DNA from: Bacteroidales bacterium
GTDB taxonomy: Bacteria > Bacteroidota > Bacteroidia > Bacteroidales > UBA3663
Reading direction: 5' to 3'
Assembly: GCA_016293065.1 (NCBI GenBank)
Contig: JAEDEY010000068.1
Span: 1 to 11,059, forward strand
DNA: 11,059 bases
Below the pieces are notes generated by a model, which ran no database searches, had not been told where the DNA came from, and saw nothing but the letters and a program-made list of their open reading frames with translations. The stretch's first letter is position 1. Every line of letters begins with the position of its first letter. The translations under genes were made by a program, and so were the position numbers. Of this stretch, positions 1-6,999 are shown piece after piece.

Positions 1-1829
1 TAAATAGGAGTACCGCTCATGTTAGCCTCTGGTACCGAAGCACCCCAACCAGCGTTCTGCTTGAGTACAGACTCGTCGTTGGCATTAGTAATCTGAGTTG
101 GAGGAATCATGAGGAAGCCATCGGTCTGTGCGTAACGCTTAGCCCATGAAGAAGATGCATGATGCATTGTGGTCCATTTGCCGGTGTAGTTGACACGTGA
201 GCCATCCTGCTTCTGGAGTGCCTGAGCTGCCAAGCAAGACTCGCCACCATTGCGACCCGACCAGCGACGGAGGTCCTGGAAACGGATACCTTCACCAGCA
301 AACTCAAAACGACGCTCGTCCTGAATAGCCTTGAGAGAATATGCTACTGGTTCGAGACCTACACGTGCACGTACCTTATTCATGCCTTCTGCATTGCCAG
401 TGAGCTCTGAGTGCATGAGCAATACGTCAGAATAACGCATCAGCACGATGTCTCCGAAGTGGTCGCCCTGGAACGAGTTACCGTTGGTATTGGTGTATTC
501 AGTGTTCTTCTTGCGATAAACGCCCCACCAAGTGTAAGCGTCAGTGTTGTCGCTGAATGTAGATTCTGAACATGTGCATGGCAGAAGCTTCTTGTTGTAG
601 TAACCAGCATCCTCAGAGCATGATGTTGTGAACACGAAGCCCTTGAGCTCGTTTGGTGCATCGAGGATAGTAGCCACCTTACGAGGGTCGCTGCTTGGCC
701 ATTCGTCCCAAAGGTTAGCGTTGATGGTACCCTGACCCCAGCCCTGACCGAATGGGATAGTAGTAGCGTCACCATTGACATTACCTGAACCATCGTCGTC
801 GCAGCGCAGACCGCTATAGAGTGAAGTCATGTTGGTATAACCCATGGTATAAGTACCATTCCAAGAAGCGATGTTTGAGAAACGAACCTGGAACAACTGC
901 TCAGAGTTGCCGTTACCTGGCCAGAACTGACCCTTAGAAGCCAAGTCTGATACATAAGGATATTCAGGAGCAGACAGCTCGTTGGTGTATTGCCAGAGCA
1001 GACGGAAGTCGCTTACGAGCGAATACTGACCACTGTTGATAGTAGCATTGAGTGCATCGACAACATACTGCTTTGATACAGTAGCAGGAGTCTTCTCGTT
1101 GGTCTCAGGCATCTCGATATCGGCAAGATTAGCAGTTGCCAATTCGCCAGCCTTCTTGTAGAAGCCCTCGTAGAACATATATGCACGAGCGAGGTAACCT
1201 GCAGCAGCGCCCTTTGAAGCGTGACCTTCTTCTGCCTGACCGAATGTCATCAGCTCGTAAGCTGTTGCGAAGTCAGCAATGATATGAGGCCAGATCACTG
1301 TCTCGGCATCCTGCTGTGGACATGGAGAAGGAGCTGCAGGAGTCCAGTATGCAGGGATATCGCCCCAGAACTGTGAACCCCACATGTAATAGAGACCGCG
1401 CATGAAGTAAGCTTCACCCATGAGCTGGTTGCGAGAAGTCTCTTCAAGGCTCTCAAGAACCGATGGATTTACACCGATGATGGCATTTGCACGGGCAATA
1501 CCGATGAATGTACACTTCCAAGCAATATCAAAGAGAGTTTCCTTGTTTGCCATAAGGTGTCCGATAGCATGGCTCTCAACGTCACCAGTACCACCAGCGC
1601 CATTGGCGTCATCCGACATGATGTGGTTGACAAAATAATATGTCTGCAATGGGTCAGCGCAATACTGGTTCATTGTACCATACAAGCAAGCAAGCTCCTT
1701 GTTAAGGTCTGACAATGAAGCAGGGTAGTTGCTGCCATTGGCTTCTGTATAGTTTTCGCTGTCGAGTGCGTCTTCGCAAGAGGTGAATGCGAATGCAGCT
1801 ATGGCAGCCATCATTAAAAACTTTTTCAT
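1..1829 (-). CDS. SusD/RagB-family outer-membrane glycan-binding lipoprotein (3' end cut by window edge)
   Basis: Surface lipoprotein that caps a SusC transporter and binds the oligosaccharide to be imported. The frame stays open for 609 codons from ATG at 1829 to the window edge, so only the last few residues and the stop are missing. The N-terminus is a lipoprotein signal ending AFTSC (Cys18) followed by Glu-Asp; acidic residues just after the Cys match the Bacteroidota surface-export signal. SusD hallmarks appear in order: GEAYFMRGLYYMW (about residues 137-150, TPR-like helices), RYSDVLLMHSE (about 463), a KVRARVGL segment, ERRFEFAGEGIRFQDLRRW (about 501-520), and QNAGWG near residue 592, matching the terminal QNPGW/Y motif of the family. 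The gene starts 28 bp after the susC stop, with no Shine-Dalgarno, and is surely cotranscribed with it. Codon use is strongly biased (AAC, GAC, AAG, CAG), suggesting high expression. The family assignment is firm; the bound glycan is not known. Confidence 0.95.
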   Translation of the reverse strand, partial: MKKFLMMAAIAAFAFTSCEDALDSENYTEANGSNYPASLSDLNKELACLYGTMNQYCADPLQTYYFVNHIMSDDANGAGGTGDVESHAIGHLMANKETLFDIAWKCTFIGIARANAIIGVNPSVLESLEETSRNQLMGEAYFMRGLYYMWGSQFWGDIPAYWTPAAPSPCPQQDAETVIWPHIIADFATAYELMTFGQAEEGHASKGAAAGYLARAYMFYEGFYKKAGELATANLADIEMPETNEKTPATVSKQYVVDALNATINSGQYSLVSDFRLLWQYTNELSAPEYPYVSDLASKGQFWPGNGNSEQLFQVRFSNIASWNGTYTMGYTNMTSLYSGLRCDDDGSGNVNGDATTIPFGQGWGQGTINANLWDEWPSSDPRKVATILDAPNELKGFVFTTSCSEDAGYYNKKLLPCTCSESTFSDNTDAYTWWGVYRKKNTEYTNTNGNSFQGDHFGDIVLMRYSDVLLMHSELTGNAEGMNKVRARVGLEPVAYSLKAIQDERRFEFAGEGIRFQDLRRWSGRNGGESCLAAQALQKQDGSRVNYTGKWTTMHHASSSWAKRYAQTDGFLMIPPTQITNANDESVLKQNAGWGASVPEANMSGTPI

Positions 1830-1857
1830 AATTCTGTTCTTAGCATTAATTTTTTGG

Positions 1858-4800
1858 TTAGAACTTGATGCTTGCACCCACAATATAAGTACGTGCTGAT
1901 GGATAGAGACCTACGTCAACACCAGAAGCCCAGCTTGCCTTACCACCACTTGAACCGATTTCAGGGTCAACGCCGCTATAATCGGTGAAGGTATAGAGGT
2001 TCTGTGCCTGAACATAGAGTCGGAGCTGCTGGAATGGCATCTTTGGGAATGCCTTCTTAAGATCGTAACCGAGAGTTACGTTCTGGATCTTGAAGTAGTC
2101 GGCATCTTCCATGTAGCGGTTTGATACCCACTGGTCGTTGGTGTGACCGAGAGTGAGGCGAGGCTGAGTGTTGCTTGTGCCGGCGCCATGCCAACGGTCG
2201 AGAACAGTAGTATCGTAGTTTTCAAACATGTTGGCAAGGAGAGCTGTACGATAGCACTTCATAACCTGCATACCGAAAGCACCGTGACCCTGAACGCTGA
2301 AATCAATACCCTTCCAGTCGAAGCCGAGGACGAGACCTACGTTTACGTTTGGATTAGGATCACCGATCTGATGACGGTCCTTGTCGTAGTTGATCTCACC
2401 GTCGCCATCATAGTCGATCCACTTAGGATCACCGGCTACTGCACCAGCGAGCACTGTCTGACCAGCTGCGCGTGCTGCTGCAATTTCTTCACCTGACTGC
2501 CAGATACCGTCGTATTCCATACCATAGAAGTAACCTACAGGGTGACCTGGAGTAACGAGTGAGATGTATGATGAGTTCTGGAAGAGAGCGCTGCTCTGGT
2601 CAGTACCGAGCTGCTGCTGCAAGCTCTTTACACGGTTCTTGTTGGTAGCGACATTCAAAGTTGCATGATAGTGGAAGTCCTTGCCGATGTTGTCGTTCCA
2701 GTTGAGTGCAATTTCGATACCAGTATTCTCTACCTTACCATCGTTGGTCCATGCTGCTGTCTCATAACCCTTTACGTCGTCGCTGAGACCAAGTACGAGC
2801 CAGTCCTTAGTAGTCTTCTTATACCAGTCGAAATTAACGCCGAGACGGCTGTCGAGGAAGCGGGCATCAAAACCTAAGTCTAGCTGCTCTGATGTCTCCC
2901 AAGTAAGATCGTTGTTTGGCTCATTGTTGAGATAAGCTCCCTGGATGTAGTTGTTCGAAACTACGTTGTTGATACCGCCAAGGAAGTTGTATGTGAAGTC
3001 GGCATAAGCAGTAGGAGAGAACGATACGTTAGAAAGATAACGGAAGTTAGCAACGTTACAGTTACCGTTCTGACCCCAAGATGCACGGAACTTCAAGAAA
3101 TCCATGAAGCTTGAAGTGCTTTCCATGAACTTTTCGTTCGAGATAACCCAACCAGCAGATACAGAAGGGAAGAAGCCCCATCGATTGCCTCTTGAGAAGT
3201 TCTTGGAACCATCACCACGGGCGATCAATGTCATAAGGTATTTCTCCTTATAGTTGTAGTTGATACGACCGAACACTGAAACGATGTCTGTCTGGTGACG
3301 ATAGTCATAACCGCTGTGACCTGAGAGCTGATCTGCAGTGAAGTTGTTCATCATTGCATAGTCGAATCCCTTCAAAACAAGACTGTTGACATTGTCTGAA
3401 CCAGCCTTACCGCTGAGACCGAGACCAGAGCTCCAGAGAGAAATCTGCATTTCCTGACCAGCCATTACGTCGATGTGGTGACCATTGAGATCTGGCAGAA
3501 CATACGAGAGAGTATGGTTGAGCAACATAGAAGACCAAGCTGATATATTCTGGTTCAAAGAGTAGTTACCATTGGCGTTAGTGCTGCTCTCAGAGAATGG
3601 CTTGATGAAGTTACGTCCTGTAGAACCACCGAACTTGGTAGTCATCAAACCACGCCACTTCAAGTTCTTGATAGGCTCAATCTCGAGATACATGCTGGCA
3701 TCTACACCGAAGTTGCGGTTGATATTGATTGCGCTATACTCACCGTTTACGAGACCTGTCATTGGGTTCTGGAAGATCATAGTCGAATACTGACCCTGAC
3801 CATTCTTGTCCCATGAAGTGAGGTTGCCTTCTGAGTCGAAAGCCTCTACGAGAGGAGATGCCTTGTAAGCACCCTGCATGATGTTATAGTAACCATTGCC
3901 TTCTGCCAAGTCGTGGCTCTTCTGATAATAGAATGTGAGGTTTTCGCCGAGCTTGATCACGTCGCGACCTGCATCATTGCGCAAGAGGACATGGTCAGAG
4001 TTGATACGGCCGCCATAACGCTCGTAGTTAGAAGCCATCTCTGCACCGAGGATACCTTCCTGGTTGCTGTAGCTGAGCGAGATGTTGAAAGCAGAACGGT
4101 CGCTACCACCATTGACACTGAGTGAGTGGCTGTGCTGAATGGCGTTCTCATTCTTATAAAGGTCAAACCAGTCAGTTCCTTCCCAGCCGCCGTTCACACG
4201 GTCGAGTACTGACTGAGGAACAAGTGAACTCCAATTAACGAATTCGCCTGTCATATTATAGTTGGTTTCGTTGACAACCTTCATGTAGTCCTGAGCATTG
4301 AGAGTAGAAGGACGCTTGTAAGGATTTGACCAGCCGATGAAGCCGTCGTAAGTAGTAGTCACCTTACCAGCCTTACCCTGCTTAGTAGTAACGAGGATAA
4401 CACCGTTTGCACCGTTCGAACCGTAGATTGCACAAGATGCGGCATCCTTCAATACGTCGATGCTTTCGATTTCGTTTGGATTCAAGCCATTGAGACCGTT
4501 ATCTGCAGTACCGCATGGAACGCCATCGATGACGAGGAGTGGAGAAGAACCATTGATGGTACCGACACCACGGATGTTTACCTTAAAGCCCTTACCAGGC
4601 TGAGAAGAAGACTGTGTGATCTGTACACCAGGAGTAGTAGCCTGCATACCTGTCAAGGCATTGCTTGTGTTCAGCTTTGCAATGTCGTCGCCCTTTACCT
4701 GAACAGTAGCACCAGTGACGAGCTTTTTCTTCTGAACACCATAACCTACAACGACAACGTCATCGAGGCTCTGTGCATCCTCGCGGAGAGTGACTGTCAT

Positions 4801-5106
4801 GCCTGCAGAAGCCTTGACAATCTGTGTGGCATAGCCAATGAACGAAACCTCAAGGTTTGTTCCACTTTTGGCATCCACTGAGAACTTACCATCGATATCG
4901 GTCACTGCACCTGTAGTAGTGCCGACAACACGAATGTTGGCTCCAATGATTGGGTCGCCAAACTCGTCAACAACGGTACCTGAAATCTTCTGGGTTTGTG
5001 CCATAGCCACGTTCATCATGCTTGGGACTACAAAGCCAGGAGCACCACCAGCAAGCAGGGCTGTAAAGCCAGCTGCAAGCCAAGTCTTTCTTGATTTGAT
5101 ACTCAT
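1858..5106 (-). CDS. SusC/RagA-family TonB-linked outer-membrane transporter
   Basis: Complete 1082-residue TonB-dependent beta-barrel that imports oligosaccharides across the outer membrane with its SusD partner. Residues 1-36 are a signal peptide (cleavage expected after AMA, mature Gln37). Residues 38-110 form a carboxypeptidase-regulatory-like beta-sandwich (KISGTVVDEFGDPIIGANI). A TonB-box-like LDDVVVVGYG lies at 114-123, then the plug (about 125-245) with the SusC signatures VNIRGVGTINGSSPLLVIDG and IDVLKDAASCAIYGSNGANG. The remainder is the 22-strand-type barrel, ending in ASIKF with a terminal aromatic, as usual for outer-membrane barrels. There is no STN domain before the regulatory-like domain, so it is probably not a FecA-like sigma/anti-sigma transducer. 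Length is typical for the family. The ATG at 5106 is the only start that leaves a normal signal peptide. It is the first gene of the susC-susD operon; substrate unknown. Confidence 0.96.
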   Translation of the reverse strand: MSIKSRKTWLAAGFTALLAGGAPGFVVPSMMNVAMAQTQKISGTVVDEFGDPIIGANIRVVGTTTGAVTDIDGKFSVDAKSGTNLEVSFIGYATQIVKASAGMTVTLREDAQSLDDVVVVGYGVQKKKLVTGATVQVKGDDIAKLNTSNALTGMQATTPGVQITQSSSQPGKGFKVNIRGVGTINGSSPLLVIDGVPCGTADNGLNGLNPNEIESIDVLKDAASCAIYGSNGANGVILVTTKQGKAGKVTTTYDGFIGWSNPYKRPSTLNAQDYMKVVNETNYNMTGEFVNWSSLVPQSVLDRVNGGWEGTDWFDLYKNENAIQHSHSLSVNGGSDRSAFNISLSYSNQEGILGAEMASNYERYGGRINSDHVLLRNDAGRDVIKLGENLTFYYQKSHDLAEGNGYYNIMQGAYKASPLVEAFDSEGNLTSWDKNGQGQYSTMIFQNPMTGLVNGEYSAININRNFGVDASMYLEIEPIKNLKWRGLMTTKFGGSTGRNFIKPFSESSTNANGNYSLNQNISAWSSMLLNHTLSYVLPDLNGHHIDVMAGQEMQISLWSSGLGLSGKAGSDNVNSLVLKGFDYAMMNNFTADQLSGHSGYDYRHQTDIVSVFGRINYNYKEKYLMTLIARGDGSKNFSRGNRWGFFPSVSAGWVISNEKFMESTSSFMDFLKFRASWGQNGNCNVANFRYLSNVSFSPTAYADFTYNFLGGINNVVSNNYIQGAYLNNEPNNDLTWETSEQLDLGFDARFLDSRLGVNFDWYKKTTKDWLVLGLSDDVKGYETAAWTNDGKVENTGIEIALNWNDNIGKDFHYHATLNVATNKNRVKSLQQQLGTDQSSALFQNSSYISLVTPGHPVGYFYGMEYDGIWQSGEEIAAARAAGQTVLAGAVAGDPKWIDYDGDGEINYDKDRHQIGDPNPNVNVGLVLGFDWKGIDFSVQGHGAFGMQVMKCYRTALLANMFENYDTTVLDRWHGAGTSNTQPRLTLGHTNDQWVSNRYMEDADYFKIQNVTLGYDLKKAFPKMPFQQLRLYVQAQNLYTFTDYSGVDPEIGSSGGKASWASGVDVGLYPSARTYIVGASIKF

Positions 5107-5203
5107 GATTGATTTTGTTAATTGAATAAATGTGTAAATTGTATAGAAAATTTGTTACAAAAATATGTATCTATATCAAAGAATATATGATTTGTTTGCG
5201 CTG

Positions 5204-5211
5204 CAAATTTA
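5204..5211 (-). promoter_or_regulatory. Probable -7 box of the susC-susD promoter
   Basis: Minus-strand TAAATTTGC matches the Bacteroidota -7 consensus TAnnTTTGY. The -33 position, 19 nt upstream, reads TATT rather than TTTG, so the promoter would be weak unaided, which fits an activator-dependent susC promoter. Transcription would begin near 5198 and give a leader of about 92 nt. The region is so AT-rich that chance matches occur (TATTTTTG at 5158-5165 and 5305-5312); this one is preferred for its full motif including the final C. Confidence 0.45.
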
Positions 5212-5246
5212 GATTTAATTTAATAATAAGAATATTTTACGAAGTG

Positions 5247-5277
5247 TTTTAACAAAAACAATTAACACTTTTAACAA
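5247..5277. repeat. 9-bp direct repeat upstream of the susC promoter, possible operator
   Basis: TTTTAACAA occurs at 5247-5255 and again at 5269-5277, 22 bp apart (about two helical turns), with a third partial copy TTAACA at 5262-5267. It lies just upstream of the predicted -33 position of susC, where an activator would sit. Direct repeats at this spacing are typical for AraC-type DNA-binding domains, as found in hybrid two-component regulators of polysaccharide-utilization loci. No regulator gene is in the window, and A/T-rich DNA can produce such repeats by chance. Confidence 0.35.
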
Positions 5278-5486
5278 TATGTGAAAGATTAGTATAATGC
5301 TTAGCAAAAATAGTATCATCGATTTTGTCAACTTTGTATCACTATTTGCATGTTTTGATAACTCTGCTTATAAATTCAAATGCTTAATTTCTTAAAAATA
5401 CTTAATTTTCGAGCATTGGATAAAAATGGTGTAAAATAATGGCAAAATAATAGAGAACAATAATTTTAACATTATATATATATTAG

Positions 5487-5516
5487 CTGCCGAAGTTTAT
5501 CTGAAGACTTCGGCAG
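5487..5516 (-). terminator. Terminator-like hairpin at the end of the CxxCH lipoprotein gene
   Basis: Perfect 10-bp inverted repeat, CTGCCGAAGT at 5487-5496 and ACTTCGGCAG at 5507-5516, around a 10-nt loop. On the minus-strand transcript the 5' arm is the last coding sequence, the TAA stop (5497-5499) lies in the loop, and an AU-rich stretch (CTAATATATATA) follows. There is no clean U tract, so termination efficiency is uncertain, but position and stem strength fit a terminator separating this operon from susC. Confidence 0.6.
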
Positions 5517-6984
5517 TGGTATGATCGACCAGACGCGAAATGATTTCGGTGTCAAAAGGTGTGCTGACAGTCGAGAGATCTGGGATGTTGAACGAGCGCA
5601 AGTTCATATCGTCGGTCTCAGGATCGGCTTGTGGGAGGGTGACAGGTTTAGAAAATGCAGGTACGCCATCGGCATCGGTGAGATGGGCAAAATATACTCT
5701 GCCATATTGACCATCGGCACGTTTCGAGGCAAATGCTACCCACTTTGAGTTATGGCTCCAAGAGTGATATGTGCCATTTTGTTCGGTTTTATATATCCTG
5801 CCAACCGAGTCTATGAGGCAGAGTCGCGTCTCGCTATGCCAGATTGGGAAGGTGCCATTGTCAGACAGAGAGATCAATGTCCAGCGTCCGTCGGGCGAAC
5901 ATTTAGGCAGATTTGCCGAACCTCCATTTGTTTCGGCATCATAGACAGTCTGTATCTCATTGCCAAACGTGGCGTTTTCTGAGTCAAAAGATATGCGGCA
6001 GAGCGAATAGCGTATATCCTTGACGTATTCTTTCAGCTGATATGCCGAAGGGATAGTGTCGCCACATGGATTGGGAGCCGAACAGAAATAAACCCAATTG
6101 CCGTCGGCTGAGAAGCAAGGGAAGGTTTCGAGAGTCGAAGCAGTGTTGGTTACCAATGGCGAAAGGCACATCTGCGATGAATCGAAATCGGCTATGCATA
6201 GGTCGCTCGATGTGTCGAATACCTCAAATCGTCGAATTCCTTCAGAGTGGAACGAAGGTATGATGACGTTGGTCGAATACACTGCAAACCGTCCAGAAGG
6301 GTGGAAGTCGCCATATACGGCACCTCCCGACATCTCTTTGTTGCGCAAAGTCACCTTACGCAAGTGTCCGTCGCGATTCAGTATCGTGCCACCACCTTGT
6401 CCACGCAGATGGAAGAAAGAGTATTGCCCCTTGTCTCCTCCATGAGTGTGGCAGTTCATGCAGCGGTTGCCGAGCTGCTTGCCATTTGCCAAAATGCGTG
6501 TTGTGAAGTCCTCAATACAGCGTTCTTCGATATCTACTTTGTCCCACACCTCATATCCAGGTTCGATTAGTCGGTAAGTGATATACTGGTCGATGCTGTC
6601 GGGCGAGATAGTCCAAGTAAATTCAGGGAATGAATACCAGCGTCCGTCTTTGCTGCTTCGGGCAGTCACGCTGACGTCGATGACTTTCTCTTCGCGTGTC
6701 TTGTCGGTGAGTTTCTGCCATTCTTCTTGGTCAAACACCACTTTTCTGCCACGGTTCTCTATCTGAAGCTCATCGCCAAAGCTTACGTTCACCGCGTCAT
6801 ATTCGCCTCTGAGCATAAAGTTGAGAGGAGCGATGTTGCATGGTATCACTACATCCTTGCAGTCAGGATATATTACCAAGTCTTCAGTAGCAGGTACCAC
6901 GTCTTTGGGTGTGGGCGTGCAAGAAGCAAAAGCCACCGCAATGAGCATCGTGCTGATAAATAGTATTTGTTTTATATAGTACAT
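5497..6984 (-). CDS. Lipoprotein with a CxxCH (heme c-type) motif and PD40/TolB-like beta-propeller
   Basis: 495-residue predicted envelope lipoprotein; precise function not recognised. The signal peptide ends VAFASC with lipidated Cys22; the next residues (TPTPKD) lack the immediate acidic pair seen in the SusD here, so periplasmic orientation is somewhat more likely. Residues about 30-130 look like beta-sandwich. CMNCH at 175-179 is the classic covalent heme c attachment motif, and Met218 is a possible distal ligand. Propeller-type repeats follow: GDFHPSGRFAVYS (225-237), CFSADGNWVYFCS (290-302), CSPDGRWTLISL (362-373), WSHNSKWVAFAS (409-420). Thirteen cysteines besides Cys22 are unusual for an exported protein. 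It starts 15 bp after the upstream membrane-protein gene and ends in a hairpin, so it is the last gene of a two-gene operon. CxxCH alone does not prove heme binding; a disulfide or metal site is possible. Confidence 0.85.
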   Translation of the reverse strand: MYYIKQILFISTMLIAVAFASCTPTPKDVVPATEDLVIYPDCKDVVIPCNIAPLNFMLRGEYDAVNVSFGDELQIENRGRKVVFDQEEWQKLTDKTREEKVIDVSVTARSSKDGRWYSFPEFTWTISPDSIDQYITYRLIEPGYEVWDKVDIEERCIEDFTTRILANGKQLGNRCMNCHTHGGDKGQYSFFHLRGQGGGTILNRDGHLRKVTLRNKEMSGGAVYGDFHPSGRFAVYSTNVIIPSFHSEGIRRFEVFDTSSDLCIADFDSSQMCLSPLVTNTASTLETFPCFSADGNWVYFCSAPNPCGDTIPSAYQLKEYVKDIRYSLCRISFDSENATFGNEIQTVYDAETNGGSANLPKCSPDGRWTLISLSDNGTFPIWHSETRLCLIDSVGRIYKTEQNGTYHSWSHNSKWVAFASKRADGQYGRVYFAHLTDADGVPAFSKPVTLPQADPETDDMNLRSFNIPDLSTVSTPFDTEIISRLVDHTTAEVFR

Positions 6985-6999
6985 AATATGCTTGAATTT

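Larger units (their letters stand above)
5107..5486. other. AT-rich intergenic region upstream of susC
   Basis: About 380 bp of very AT-rich DNA without a credible ORF on either strand. Read on the minus strand it is the leader and promoter region of susC: a probable -7 box at 5204-5211, a 13-bp dyad at 5195-5207, and a 9-bp direct repeat at 5247-5255 and 5269-5277. The part from about 5280 to 5486 shows nothing specific beyond short A/T runs and a TATATATATA tract near the terminator hairpin. Confidence 0.8.

Noticed and set aside
1..20. SusD gene as a truncated pseudogene because it has no stop in the window
   Set aside because: The frame runs open to the first base and the terminal QNAGWG motif is already present; the missing end is simply outside the window.
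440..793. 117-codon minus-strand open frame within the susD gene
   Set aside because: Low-complexity Ser/Thr-rich product in a frame shifted from the well-conserved SusD reading; shadow.
5158..5165. TATTTTTG on the minus strand as an alternative susC -7 box
   Set aside because: No TTTG at the right distance upstream; chance matches are expected in such AT-rich DNA. The same applies to 5305-5312.
5473..5484. Short TATATATATA tract as a variable simple repeat
   Set aside because: Only about five TA units; better explained as the AT-rich tail of the terminator hairpin.
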